NCBI GenBank assembly: GCA_028821775.1
Contig: JAPKFB010000054.1
Coordinates: forward strand, 1 to 34,590
Reading direction: 5' to 3'
Source: Roseibacillus sp.
Lineage (GTDB): Bacteria; Verrucomicrobiota; Verrucomicrobiia; Verrucomicrobiales; Akkermansiaceae
DNA length: 34,590 nucleotides
A program made the position numbers and the translations under genes. Within the stretch, counting starts at the first letter, position 1. Every line of letters starts with the position of its first letter. Under the pieces are notes generated by a model. It searched no databases. It was not told the DNA's origin and saw only the letters and a list, made by a program, of their open reading frames with translations. Of the stretch, positions 7,152 to 15,886 are shown in pieces.

Positions 7152-10100
7152 ATGAGTGAGGTGGAACTGACCCGTGATTTCCTGATGGATGCAGGAGGAT
7201 GGAAGGAAATGAAGGCGGCGCGCGAGATGCACCGCATCGGGCTCGTCAAGGAGGCGAGCTATGAAAATGGCTGGTTGGAAGGCATGGTTTCGATCGGGGG
7301 GAAGCTCACCAGGGTGCGCATGCAGATCATCTCGCGCAGCCACCTGGAGAACAAGTGCACCTGTTTCCTGGTACGTCGTGATGGGCGAGTGTGTGCGCAC
7401 GCCATGGCGGTGGGGCTCGAAGTGATCGCGCCGACCGCACGAGCGGAGGAGCCGACCAAGGAGGAATCCGCGGTGGTGGAGGATCGTTGGCCAGCGATCA
7501 CGGAAGGGCTGACTGAGGAGGCCTATTCGGTTCAGTGCCGGGTGATGTTGCCCATTCGGATCGAGCCCTCTTGGGAGCATGGCCAGTTGATGGTCGGAGT
7601 TGGGACGGAGTACGAGGGCGAGGAGCACTTGCTGGCGACATGGAACGGGGACTACACCCTGCAGGTGGGGGAGCGGGACGGCGCTCTGCTCAGTGCCCTG
7701 AAACGGATTTTTCCGGGTGAGCCGCCGGGCGTGGTCAACCTGAATCGCGCGCAGTTTTTGACCCTCTTGGAATCCCTGAGCGGACACCCCCGGGTTGCCT
7801 TTGGAAAGAAGGAGGCTGCGACGATTTCGTTCTCGGCGCTCCGGCCGAGGCTGGCGCTTGTGAACGATCGTCTGCGAGTGGATTGGCCGGCGGAGGTCGT
7901 TCCCTTGGTGGAGGAGGGGGAGGCCTGGGTTTTAGAGGGCACAAGAATTCGCCCGGTTGCTTCGGGAGTTCCACAGTCCCTGCAAGGGATCTTTGGGAAA
8001 GGGGCCCTGCTGAATCCGATCGAAGCACCAGCGATCCTCGCGCTGCTGAGTCAGTGGTTCGAGATCGATGAAGAGGCGATCGCGGATTTGCCACAGCCTG
8101 CCCGGCCGGAAGTGGAAGTGACCTTTGAAGGGTCGCTCAATCACGTGGAGGGACGGATGATGTTTCGCTACGGCGCGCACCGGCGCCTGGCGGGGGTGGC
8201 GGAGAGGGAATTGCTGGAAGGAGAGGGTGGCGAGAGAGTCCTGGCGAGTCCCGAGCTTGAGCGCGCGGCGGAGGATGAATTGCGTCAGTGGCGATTTGAT
8301 GGACCGGGGAAGGGCGGGGAGTTTGTCCTGCGTGATCAACAGGCGATTCTTCGCTTCCATGCCCATGGACTGGGACGGCTTCCCGCCGATTGGAAGATCG
8401 TGAAGGGAGAGCGTTTCACGGAGTTTGCCAAGGAGATCGTGCCCATTGCCCCGGTCTTCGACTTCCAGGGAAGCGGGGAAGATTGGTTTGCGGTGGAGAT
8501 GGAATATCGCACTGGTGACGGGACGGAGATTTCGCGCGAAGAGATTCAGCGCCTCCTGCAAACCGGACGCCATGATCGTGCCTTGGGTGGTGGTCGGGTG
8601 GCGGTGCTTGATCCGGAACTCACCGGCGAGGTGATGGCCACCATTGCCGATTGTGATCCGGAGCAAAGCGCGCCGGGAGTGTTCCGGATGAATCCTCGGC
8701 AGGCCGCCTACTTGCGACAAGCGGCCCGGGAGCTGGGGATTCAAACCACGAACGATCACGAGGGGAGGTCGAGGGAGGATGAGGAACTGAGATTGGGCGA
8801 GTTGGAGAAGGTCCTGCGCCCCTACCAGCGGGAGGGAGTGGAGTGGCTTTGGCAGTTGGCTGGGTTGCAGATGGGCGGGATCCTGGCCGATGACATGGGA
8901 TTGGGTAAAACCCTGCAAGCCCTGGCTTTTCTGAAAGCGCGAGGTGGCCCCTCGTTGGTGGTGTGTCCCTCCTCGTTGGTGTTCAACTGGATTGCGGAGG
9001 CGAATAAGTTCGTGCCGGACCTGAAGGCGGTGGCGATCGAGGGCCCAAGGCGCAAGGAGGTGCTCGCGAAGAGTGGCGATGCTGATTTACTGGTGACCAG
9101 CTACGCCCTGCTGCGCCTTGATATCGACCACTATCGCAGTCGCGAGTTTGAGGTGGTGATGCTCGACGAAGCGCAACACATTAAGAACCCGGACGCGCAG
9201 GTCTCGAAGGCGGCCTTTCGCTTGCCTGGCAAACATCGCTTTGCCCTGACCGGCACGCCGATCGAAAACTCGGTCAAGGATCTCTGGTCTATCATGAATT
9301 TCGCGATGCCGGGTTACCTCGGAGAGCGCACTCAGTTTGCGGAGCGCTTTGAGAAGCCACTCGCCAAGGGGGATGCCCCGGAATTGCAGCGGCGCCTCGC
9401 CCGTCGATTGAAGCCCGTTGTTAAGAGGCGGCTCAAGCAGGAAGTGGCGGCCGACTTGCCGGAAAAAATCGAGCAGGTGCGCTACTGCGATCTCACTGCC
9501 AAGCAGCGCAAGGTCTATGAATCGATTCTGCAAGAGAGCCGCTCGCTGATTTTTGATGCCGAAGGAGGACGGAAGCGCATGTTGGCCTTGACCTCCTTGC
9601 TTCGGTTGCGCCAAGCGTGTTGTGACTTGCGCCTGCTGAACCTTCCCGGGGTGGAGCAGGAGGATGGTTCAGTGAAGATGGAAGAGCTCGAGGGATTGCT
9701 CCAGGAGGCGGTGGCGGGCGGTCACCGGGTGCTGATCTTCAGCCAGTTTGTCCAGATGTTGCAGGGCATTGTCCCCATGCTCATGGAGAACGGTTATGAG
9801 TTTTGTTATCTCGATGGCCAGACGAAGAATCGCGGTCAGGTCGTGACGCGGTTTCAGGAGTCGAGCATTCCGGTCTTTCTCATCAGCCTCAAGGCGGGTG
9901 GAGTGGGTCTCAACCTGACCGGGGCGGACACCGTGATTCATATCGACCCGTGGTGGAACCCGGCGGTGGAGGCGCAGGCTACCGACCGCGCCCATCGAAT
10001 CGGCCAGGAGCGGGTGGTGACGTCCTACAAGCTGATCACCCGCAATACCGTGGAAGAGAAGATTCTCGCGCTCCAGGATCGCAAACGAGCACTCATCGCT

Positions 10101-10175
10101 TCCACCCTCGATGCCGAATTGCCGACCGGAGCCTCGAGCCTGAGTGAGAGTGAGATCTTCGAGCTCTTTGGCTAG
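7152..10175 (+). CDS. SWIM-zinc-finger SNF2-family DEAD/H helicase-like ATPase
   Basis: The 1007-residue product is a cytoplasmic DNA-dependent ATPase of the Swi2/Snf2 (HepA/RapA-like) group. A SWIM zinc finger lies near the N-terminus (CTC at 69-71 and CAH at 81-83). A long, less recognisable middle follows (about 90-550). The ATPase core begins at LRPYQREGVEWLWQL (about 554) with Walker A DDMGLGKT (about 579-586). DEAQH (Walker B, about 670), LTGTPIENSVKDLW (motif III), then SLKAGGVGLNLTGAD and QATDRAHRIGQ (motifs V and VI, about 940-950) complete it. Such enzymes translocate on double-stranded DNA and remodel protein-DNA complexes, and bacterial members are linked to RNA polymerase recycling or DNA metabolism. 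All core motifs look intact. The ATG at 7152 follows AAGGA by about 11 bases. Confidence 0.96.
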   Translation: MSEVELTRDFLMDAGGWKEMKAAREMHRIGLVKEASYENGWLEGMVSIGGKLTRVRMQIISRSHLENKCTCFLVRRDGRVCAHAMAVGLEVIAPTARAEEPTKEESAVVEDRWPAITEGLTEEAYSVQCRVMLPIRIEPSWEHGQLMVGVGTEYEGEEHLLATWNGDYTLQVGERDGALLSALKRIFPGEPPGVVNLNRAQFLTLLESLSGHPRVAFGKKEAATISFSALRPRLALVNDRLRVDWPAEVVPLVEEGEAWVLEGTRIRPVASGVPQSLQGIFGKGALLNPIEAPAILALLSQWFEIDEEAIADLPQPARPEVEVTFEGSLNHVEGRMMFRYGAHRRLAGVAERELLEGEGGERVLASPELERAAEDELRQWRFDGPGKGGEFVLRDQQAILRFHAHGLGRLPADWKIVKGERFTEFAKEIVPIAPVFDFQGSGEDWFAVEMEYRTGDGTEISREEIQRLLQTGRHDRALGGGRVAVLDPELTGEVMATIADCDPEQSAPGVFRMNPRQAAYLRQAARELGIQTTNDHEGRSREDEELRLGELEKVLRPYQREGVEWLWQLAGLQMGGILADDMGLGKTLQALAFLKARGGPSLVVCPSSLVFNWIAEANKFVPDLKAVAIEGPRRKEVLAKSGDADLLVTSYALLRLDIDHYRSREFEVVMLDEAQHIKNPDAQVSKAAFRLPGKHRFALTGTPIENSVKDLWSIMNFAMPGYLGERTQFAERFEKPLAKGDAPELQRRLARRLKPVVKRRLKQEVAADLPEKIEQVRYCDLTAKQRKVYESILQESRSLIFDAEGGRKRMLALTSLLRLRQACCDLRLLNLPGVEQEDGSVKMEELEGLLQEAVAGGHRVLIFSQFVQMLQGIVPMLMENGYEFCYLDGQTKNRGQVVTRFQESSIPVFLISLKAGGVGLNLTGADTVIHIDPWWNPAVEAQATDRAHRIGQERVVTSYKLITRNTVEEKILALQDRKRALIASTLDAELPTGASSLSESEIFELFG

Positions 10176-10215
10176 GCTCGCGATGCACCGGGAAGGATCA
10201 AGGACGCCCGGTGAG

Positions 10216-10255
10216 GAAAAAAATGGCCGCCAAGGGCTGCTGTCCCCTGACGGCC
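10216..10255 (-). terminator. Rho-independent terminator of the OsmC-gene transcript
   Basis: Read on the minus strand, GGCCGTCAGGGG pairs with CCCTTGGCGGCC through 12 base pairs, two of them G-T. The arms are 10255-10244 and 10236-10225, with a seven-base loop. A run of seven T follows after one base. On the plus strand the same run is A, so the terminator acts on minus-strand transcription. It lies about 190 bases beyond the OsmC stop codon. Confidence 0.8.
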
Positions 10256-10442
10256 GGAGTTAGAGACCTCGATGATCCACACTAGTAGATCTGATCTGAT
10301 AACTGCTGGTCACCCTTGCATGAGAAGTCACGATGATCGTGAAATTCAGAGGGTAAGACTCCGCCGACAGTAAAGCGTTCGAAGTTTCTATGTAATTTTT
10401 ACAGGATTCCGTGCGGGCCCTTATTTTGTGGGGCAATAATTC
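10256..10442 (-). other. Structured non-coding stretch before terminator; possible 3' UTR or small RNA
   Basis: There is no convincing coding frame between the OsmC stop and the terminator. The stretch is less GC-rich than its neighbours and contains small inverted repeats, such as TCACGA-TGA-TCGTGA at 10328-10342 and the overlapping GATCTGATCTGAT at about 10289-10301. It could be a long 3' untranslated region or a small RNA of roughly 150-200 bases ending in the terminator. I do not recognise a known RNA family, and no strong promoter is visible. Confidence 0.3.
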
Positions 10443-10889
10443 TCAAAGGATGGTGGTAATCTCCGTTTTCACAGAGTTTGCGAGAAAACATTCCTCATGA
10501 GCTTTGCGATGGAGCTCCTGCAATTTTTCCGCAGAAACTGTAACGCCCTCTGCCCAAACGGTTTTGGGATGGAGTTCGACGCGGCTCAAGATCGGCTTTT
10601 CGCGGGCTCCCTTTTCGAGGTAGCCGACCGCTTCGTCGGTGTAGCATTCAAGGGTCAGATTCTGGAGGGCGGCGAAGGCGAGGAAGGTGAGCATGTGACA
10701 GCTTGAGAGGGAGGCCACGAAGGTCTGCTCAGGATCGGGGATCCCCGCGGTGCCCAGATACTCTTTGGCAGCGGAGGCGCGAACGGTGATGCCATGGCCG
10801 AAGTCGAGAACGTGATCGCGGGAGTATTCCTTGTAGCCGAAGCCCTTGCCCTCGCGATTCCAGGTGAGGTTGATGATGTGGGAGCTCAT
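10443..10889 (-). CDS. OsmC/Ohr-family peroxide-reducing protein
   Basis: This 148-residue cytoplasmic protein has the two reactive cysteines of the OsmC family: Cys64 in LSSCHMLTFL, at the start of the long central helix, and Cys134 in HEECFLANSVKTEI near the C-terminus. The length and Cys spacing (about 70) fit thiol-dependent peroxidases that reduce organic hydroperoxides. The N-terminal strands (INLTW, GHGITVRAS) form the dimer sheet seen in the family. The final VKTEI resembles the usual C-terminal strand. Among subgroups it is closer to general OsmC-like proteins than to Ohr, but that split cannot be settled by eye. It is transcribed alone on the minus strand and has its own terminator. 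Confidence 0.9.
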   Translation of the reverse strand: MSSHIINLTWNREGKGFGYKEYSRDHVLDFGHGITVRASAAKEYLGTAGIPDPEQTFVASLSSCHMLTFLAFAALQNLTLECYTDEAVGYLEKGAREKPILSRVELHPKTVWAEGVTVSAEKLQELHRKAHEECFLANSVKTEITTIL

Positions 10890-11078
10890 GTTCAGGATTC
10901 AGGGTTGGCGGCCAAGAGGCACAAGATGTTCAGTCGAGGGGAGCGGATTTGGGACAGAGGTGGGACTTGGGTTTTGGTTCGGAGATCGTCGCGGGGTGCC
11001 CCGGGGATCTCCTCGCGGCCTCTTGGTATTTGGCGGCGCGACGGCGGCTCTGTATCTCAAGGCGGCAAACTGAACACT

Positions 11079-12227
11079 CTAATTCGGATTCAACTTCTGG
11101 TGAGCCTGCTGCCCCCACGCGAGGAACTTGTTGTAGTGGGTGAGTTCTTGGGCGGACTCGACGCGGGTGCTCACTGAGATGCGCTTGGCAATGAGTTCGC
11201 GGATCGGATCGGTAAGATCCGGTTGGTCCCGGATGACGAGATTGAGCTCGGCCGCCTTCTGGAGCGAGAAGATGTTCATGTTGCAGGAGCCGGTCAGGAT
11301 GATCTCATCGTCAAAGAGGATGAGTTTGGCGTGGATCATGGTCTCGGTGAGGTAGAGTTCGAGGGAGGCCCTGGTGTAGAGATCGTGAATAGCCCAGTAG
11401 TTCACGTCGTTACCAATGTTGGCTTCCTTGGAGAAGAGGACCGTGATCTTCACCCCGCGCCGAGCGGCGGCCACGAGGGCATCGGCGAACTCGGGATCGC
11501 CGATATAGGCCACTTCGATGTAAATCGACTTCTGAGCCTGCGCGATGAGCCGGATCACCTCGGGCTTGATCTCGAAAACCGACTCTCCTTCCTCGGGATG
11601 AGTATTGCAAACGAAGTCAATGGAGCGATCCGGATCGTAGGCGAGATCGCCTGCCATGCGTTTCCGCAAGCGGGCGACGATTTCCGCATCGTCCAGAGCG
11701 ATCATGTAATCGAAGTAATTCTGGTGGCGGTCTTCGATGTTGATGCTGCCCGTGACCAAGAGCCGTTCGTCGAAGATGTAGTATTTGGTGTGCGTCTTGT
11801 TGATCCACTCGACGGTCACCTTGGGGTGGGCGAGGATCTTTGCGCCCAGTTTCTGGGTGTGATCGTCTTCCACAAAGGTGTTGGGAAAGGTGGGCGCGAT
11901 GAGCCGGTAGATGACCCGTTTGAGGAAGGGGATTGCGCGGGGCAAGAACGACTTCCGATTCATCTCAATCACCTCGCACATGATGGCGCCGATGTCCTTG
12001 ATGATCTTGATCTCTACTCCCCGCTCTGCCGCGGCGAGCACCGCTTCGCCCACGTGGTTTCCGGCTTCATCCGAACGCCAGACGTACATGAAAATCTCGA
12101 CGCTCTCCTGCGCCTTGGCCAGTTCCTCCACCACGAGGTCGAAGGTGGGTTCGGCAACCCGCTCCGGAGGGAAGGGGCCGTCGAGGGGGGGGTGAAGAAG
12201 TCGGAGAGCGGAAGGGTGTTCGGACAC
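11079..12227 (-). CDS. Phospholipase D-like protein with two HKD motifs
   Basis: The 382-residue product carries two complete HxKxxxxD motifs: HTKYYIFD at 146-153 followed by TGSINIEDRH, and HAKLILFD at 299-306 followed by TGSCNMN. This duplicated layout is that of phosphatidyltransferases and phospholipases, including cardiolipin synthases. There are no membrane helices and no signal peptide (N-terminus MSEHPSALRLLHPPLDG), unlike classical cardiolipin synthase A. That makes it closer to ClsB-type or uncharacterised soluble PLD proteins. The substrate could be phospholipid or nucleic acid. It is 189 bases downstream of the OsmC gene's start on the same strand and 78 bases from the DUF1080 stop. 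Confidence 0.88.
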   Translation of the reverse strand: MSEHPSALRLLHPPLDGPFPPERVAEPTFDLVVEELAKAQESVEIFMYVWRSDEAGNHVGEAVLAAAERGVEIKIIKDIGAIMCEVIEMNRKSFLPRAIPFLKRVIYRLIAPTFPNTFVEDDHTQKLGAKILAHPKVTVEWINKTHTKYYIFDERLLVTGSINIEDRHQNYFDYMIALDDAEIVARLRKRMAGDLAYDPDRSIDFVCNTHPEEGESVFEIKPEVIRLIAQAQKSIYIEVAYIGDPEFADALVAAARRGVKITVLFSKEANIGNDVNYWAIHDLYTRASLELYLTETMIHAKLILFDDEIILTGSCNMNIFSLQKAAELNLVIRDQPDLTDPIRELIAKRISVSTRVESAQELTHYNKFLAWGQQAHQKLNPN

Positions 12228-12305
12228 GGGGTGGGGAGGGAGGACAGGAGCGGGAGTTCGGTGTCGAAACGATGAGGCCGTCTTGGGTTGAGCGCTGCGC
12301 GTGGG

Positions 12306-13007
12306 TTACTTTTCCAGGGAAGTGAGTTCCATCTTGCGAAACTCCACCACCGCGCCTTCTGCCTGGATGGCGATTTGTCCTTCACTGACGGAGCACTCCT
12401 TCCCGTGATTCACGAGAACGCCGTTGAGGTGAACAATCACTTCCTTGCCCCGGCACTCGATGAGCATCTTGTTCCATTCTCCGAGAGGCTTCTCGGTTCC
12501 GTCGGTCAGATTGAGGATGCGGCGGGAGTCTCCCCGTTTGCCACCCCACTTCTGGTTCTTTCCGCGGGGACGCCGCTTCTCCATGTCGGGAACGACGATG
12601 TTCTCGTGAATACACCAGAAGTCGCCAGCGTGGCCGGAGTTCATCTGGACCTCAATGGAAGCGGGGAACATCTCGTAGAGGGCCCGGGGGGTGGAGGCGT
12701 GGACGAGGACGCCGCAGTTGCCTGGTTTGCCGGGAAAGCGATATTCCACCGCGAGCTTGAAGTTGGAATACTTCTTGTCGGTGATGAGGTGGCCGTTGGG
12801 CGATCCCAGGCTGACGACCATTCCCTTCCGGGCGACGAAACTGGACTTGAGGTCGGGCTTGTTGTCGGCGGCAGGGATGTCGGCGTGCCAACCGGAGAGA
12901 TCCTTGCCGTTGAAGAGGGAGATGGGCTGTCCCTTGCCCTTCTTGTGGTGGTCGGCGAAAGCGGCGGAAGGGACGAGGGCTGCGAGGGCGAGGAGGAAGA
13001 TCTTCAT
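12306..13007 (-). CDS. Secreted DUF1080 (3-keto-disaccharide hydrolase) protein
   Basis: The 233-residue product has a signal peptide (residues 1-18, IFLLALAALVPSAAFA) and a single DUF1080 domain, a concanavalin-like sandwich. Signature parts are ISLFNGKDLSGWH at about 29-41, FKLAVEYRFPGKPGNCGVLV at about 83-102, and EWNKMLIECRG with VIVHLNGVLVNHG toward the end. Pfam now names the family after 3-keto-disaccharide hydrolysis in Bacteroidetes and related bacteria, but many PVC copies are uncharacterised. It probably acts in the periplasm or outside on carbohydrate. It could share a transcript with the PLD gene downstream. Confidence 0.9.
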   Translation of the reverse strand: MKIFLLALAALVPSAAFADHHKKGKGQPISLFNGKDLSGWHADIPAADNKPDLKSSFVARKGMVVSLGSPNGHLITDKKYSNFKLAVEYRFPGKPGNCGVLVHASTPRALYEMFPASIEVQMNSGHAGDFWCIHENIVVPDMEKRRPRGKNQKWGGKRGDSRRILNLTDGTEKPLGEWNKMLIECRGKEVIVHLNGVLVNHGKECSVSEGQIAIQAEGAVVEFRKMELTSLEK

Positions 13008-13023
13008 GGTTTGGAGTAGATTG

Positions 13024-13057
13024 AACCACGGGGAGCGGAGGGCACGGAGATTTTTTT
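13024..13057. repeat. CACGGAG-type intergenic repeat-like stretch
   Basis: AACCACGGGGAGCGGAGGG followed by CACGGAGA and a run of seven T sits between the DUF1080 and YebC genes. It resembles the short CACGGAG/CACAGAG-rich repeats I recall from intergenic regions of many environmental bacterial genomes. Only one such copy is evident in this window, so its repeat status cannot be shown here. Confidence 0.25.
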
Positions 13058-13286
13058 GTGATCGGGAAAAAGTCTGGTCAGAGGGCAGGGGCGAGCGGAG
13101 GAGGGAGCTCGGTGGAGGTTGGAGCCAAGCCGTCCCCGGCAGGGCCCGGGGGGCGTCCCGGCAAGGCGCGGCAGGACGCGGGCTGTTCGAAGGTCACGCT
13201 CGGAGGAGGCGCGGGGCCGAGCACGCGCGAGATTGCGCAAATTCTGATTTGAGATTGGGGAGCGCCTGTCTAGATTCCGCCCGTCT

Positions 13287-13997
13287 ATGGGACGTGCATT
13301 TGAATATCGAAGGGCCTCGAAAGAGAAGCGGTGGGATAAGATGTCGAAGGTTTTCCCTAAGTTGTCGCGGACCATCACGATGGCAGCGAAGGAGGGGGGA
13401 TCGGATCCGGACTCCAATTCCAAGCTGCGCACTGCGATTCTCAATGCCAAGGCGGAGAACATGCCCAAGGACAATATCGAGACCGCGATCAAGCGGGCAT
13501 CCGGTAAGGACATGGCGGACATCTCGGAGGTTTTTTACGAGGCCAAGGGGCCGCACGGAGTGATGCTGTTCATCGAAACCGCCACCGATAACACCAATCG
13601 GACGGTCACCAACATTCGCACCCCCATCAACAAGGCGGGCGGGGAAATGCTCAACTCCGGGTCGCTGCAGTTTCTGTTTGATCGCAAGACCGTGCTCCAG
13701 TTCGAGAAGAAGGAAGGACAGGAGCTGGATGAAATCGAACTCGAGCTCATTGATCATGGACTCGAGGAGCTGGAAGAGAATGACGGAATCGTGTTTGTCT
13801 ACGGGGACTTCACAAACTTCGGTTCACTCTCGCAGGCCTGTGAGCAACTTGGGATCGAGCTCACCAAGGCCAGCCTGCAACGAATTCCAAATAACCCGCA
13901 GGAGTTCTCGGACGAGCGGCTGGATGAGATCGAGGCGCTCATTGACAAGCTTGAGGACAACGAGGACGTCCAGGCGGTGTTTACCAATATCGCGTAG
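13287..13997 (+). CDS. yebC: YebC/PmpR-family protein
   Basis: The 236-residue length is typical of the family. The N-terminal signature is a variant of the usual GHSKWxNIK start: [29 protein letters not shown], followed by [15 protein letters not shown] and [18 protein letters not shown], which is highly characteristic. The middle [20 protein letters not shown] and the C-terminal acidic NPQEFSDE also match. Members act as DNA-binding regulators or help ribosomes translate polyproline stretches; which applies here cannot be told. The gene converges on the glycogen synthase gene with 12 bases between stops. No ribosome binding site is obvious before ATG 13287. Confidence 0.95.
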   Translation: MGRAFEYRRASKEKRWDKMSKVFPKLSRTITMAAKEGGSDPDSNSKLRTAILNAKAENMPKDNIETAIKRASGKDMADISEVFYEAKGPHGVMLFIETATDNTNRTVTNIRTPINKAGGEMLNSGSLQFLFDRKTVLQFEKKEGQELDEIELELIDHGLEELEENDGIVFVYGDFTNFGSLSQACEQLGIELTKASLQRIPNNPQEFSDERLDEIEALIDKLEDNEDVQAVFTNIA

Positions 13998-14009
13998 GCG
14001 GGCGCTGGG

Positions 14010-15548
14010 CTACATGGTCACTTTGGTGCCGAGCATCTCAGTGTAGCGGTTGATGTAGGATCGTGCCGTGCGCTCGTGGTTGAAGCGCTCTTTCGATTCC
14101 GTCATGATGCGGGAGAGCTGCGCACTCCTGGTCCCGGCGGGGAGTTGATGAAAGCGGATTGCTTCGTCGATGGTCCAGCGCAGGCCGGCCGCATCGAATG
14201 TCTCGAAGAGAAAGCCGTTGCCTGTATTCCCGTCCACGTTGAGGTGATCGACGGTGTCGTGAATCCCGCCCGTGTCGTGGGCGAGGGTGAGGGTGCCGTA
14301 CTTCGGGCTGATCATCTGGGGGAGTCCGCAGGGCTCAAAGCGCGAGGGCATGATCATGAAGTCGGCCGCTGCGTATCCGAGATGAGAGCGCTTCTCGGAG
14401 AAATCCACCACCGCGACGCGACCATTCAGATCGTGCTTCTCCACGAGCTCATGAAAGGATTGTTGATAGCTTCCGTTTGCGATGATGGCGATCTGAAGGC
14501 CCACGTTTTCGTAGTCGGCAGTGATCTGGCGCAGGATCTCGGCGAGGAGTTGGGGGCCCTTCTGCACCGGGTCGAGGCGGGACGGCCAGAAAAAGAGCGG
14601 GGCGTTCGGGTCGAGGTGCAGACCGAGCTCCTTTTGAAGGAGGGCCTTGCATTCCCGCTTGCCCCGAGCGTGATCGGCGGGACCGAAGGGATGGTCGAGG
14701 TAGGGATCGGTCTGCGGCTCAAAGGCGCTGTCAGGGGCATTCAGAATGCCGGTGGCACACCCCGCCTTCGATTTTTGCCAGAGTTCGTGTCCGATGTGGT
14801 CGGGGACAAAGTCGTGTCGTCCTTCGATCATCTCTTCAAGGAAGGTGGTGCTAACGCTGTTAACGTGATCGGCCGCAAAGATACCGGTGGTGAGCAGGTC
14901 GACGGGATTGTCGGTTCGCATCTCCTGGTAGCTGTTCGGTTGCCCCTGAAAGTAGCAGTGGGTCCAAAAGTCTTCGGCATCGATGCCCTTGTCTTCGATG
15001 TGGGCGAGGGTGAGGCGCTCGGTATGAATATTGTGGACGGTGAAGAGGCACTTGATGCCGTGCTTCTGAGCGACGGCCGGGATCAATCCAGTCATCCAGT
15101 CATTGCAGTGAATGAGATCGGGCTGCACTTCGGGAATGATGTGATTGATCACCTCGCGTTGAAAGGCGAGGGCGACGTTGTGGTTTTCGGTGGCGTTGTA
15201 GACTTCCGAACGCCGGTAAAAGGCGGCGTCTTCTGCGAGATGAATTCGTTGTTCGGGGAGTGCACGATCGACCTTGTCGAAGGCATTCTGCCAGCGCTCC
15301 TTCATGCCAAGATCGAACATGCGCGCGTAGTTTGGGAGCGCGACATGAACGCGGGCACCCTGGGAGTGGAGGGCGTGAACAAGCGAAGCAGAGACATCGG
15401 CCAGTCCCCCCGCCTTGGCCGTCATGCGTTGGGCCAGGTTGCCCATGCCCTTTGGGAGGTAGGTAATCTCCGGCGTGACGATCAGGATCTTGGGGAGATG
15501 CTTGTCGTCGCGAAGGGGTTGGTCGGAATGATGATCAGGGACGTTCAC
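14010..15548 (-). CDS. glgA: Glycogen/starch synthase (GT5)
   Basis: The 512-residue enzyme should transfer glucose from ADP-glucose (or UDP-glucose) to the end of an alpha-1,4-glucan in the cytoplasm. The substrate-binding motif KAGGLADVSASL sits at residues 45-56, and a GT-B Rossmann C-terminal half carries PSRFEPCGLPQMISPKYGTL (about 400) and DTGGIHDTV, as in GlgA. In standard GlgA the KxGGLADV motif is near residue 15. Here it is displaced by an N-terminal tail (about 1-19) and by an insert, YLPKGMGNLAQRMTA, between the first strand and the motif. That may place it in a divergent GT5 subgroup. It is preceded by a 338-base gap likely to hold its promoter. Confidence 0.9.
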   Translation of the reverse strand: MNVPDHHSDQPLRDDKHLPKILIVTPEITYLPKGMGNLAQRMTAKAGGLADVSASLVHALHSQGARVHVALPNYARMFDLGMKERWQNAFDKVDRALPEQRIHLAEDAAFYRRSEVYNATENHNVALAFQREVINHIIPEVQPDLIHCNDWMTGLIPAVAQKHGIKCLFTVHNIHTERLTLAHIEDKGIDAEDFWTHCYFQGQPNSYQEMRTDNPVDLLTTGIFAADHVNSVSTTFLEEMIEGRHDFVPDHIGHELWQKSKAGCATGILNAPDSAFEPQTDPYLDHPFGPADHARGKRECKALLQKELGLHLDPNAPLFFWPSRLDPVQKGPQLLAEILRQITADYENVGLQIAIIANGSYQQSFHELVEKHDLNGRVAVVDFSEKRSHLGYAAADFMIMPSRFEPCGLPQMISPKYGTLTLAHDTGGIHDTVDHLNVDGNTGNGFLFETFDAAGLRWTIDEAIRFHQLPAGTRSAQLSRIMTESKERFNHERTARSYINRYTEMLGTKVTM

Positions 15549-15886
15549 AAGAAAGAGGACGGTTCCTGGCAGGCGCGCGGAGCTAACAGGGCGGCGTGCG
15601 ACGGTGCAAGAACTAGATTTTCTTAGCGGCAGTTCCTCAGCTTGTGTTAATGAATTCGGTGATAAGTTCCTAATGTGTAGTCAGCTTAGTTCGTCACAAA
15701 ATGGAATGGAAACGAACTTCGGAGAAGAGCTCGCTTCGTTCGGAATCCTCGTCGGAATGCGAATCTTAGGTCCAATTGTGGCGTTGCTCGTCGGTCCTGA
15801 ATCTTGATTCAATTCTACCTCGCGCCGCGCCAATCGATCCAACGGGTTCCGCGCGGCATTCTCAAGAATTTCAACACCCTGCTAGT
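15549..15886. other. AT-richer gap before glgA
   Basis: There is no gene I can support in these 338 bases. The part nearest glgA (about 15610-15760) is visibly richer in A and T than the surroundings and probably contains the glgA promoter, read on the minus strand. A short plus-strand frame at 15604-15807 has no recognisable content. I see no tRNA and no terminator with a T run. Confidence 0.4.

Noticed and set aside
10237..10255. Signal recognition particle RNA, from CAGG...AGCAG-like text on the minus strand
   Set aside because: The GGAA tetraloop and the stem between the two halves are missing, and the same bases form a better terminator hairpin followed by seven T.
10286..10297. ACTAGTAGATCT resembles a cloning polylinker (SpeI and BglII sites)
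   Set aside because: The sites are isolated, with no vector sequence on either side, and the surrounding DNA reads as ordinary intergenic sequence.
7152..12227. SNF2 helicase and PLD protein near each other as a DISARM-like defence system
   Set aside because: DISARM needs a methyltransferase plus drmA and drmB, none of which is present. The genes lie on opposite strands with an OsmC gene between them, and the SWIM-SNF2 type is widespread outside defence.
11223..12275. Long plus-strand open frame of 350 codons
   Set aside because: It mirrors the PLD-like gene on the other strand, is rich in Asp/Val/Gly from reverse-complement codons, and has no recognisable motif.
14076..15626. Long plus-strand open frame of 516 codons
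   Set aside because: It lies opposite the glycogen synthase gene, whose motifs are unmistakable. The plus-strand translation is not family-like.
15604..15807. Short plus-strand frame of 67 codons before glgA
   Set aside because: There is no ribosome binding site, the content is unrecognisable and the region is AT-rich promoter-like DNA.
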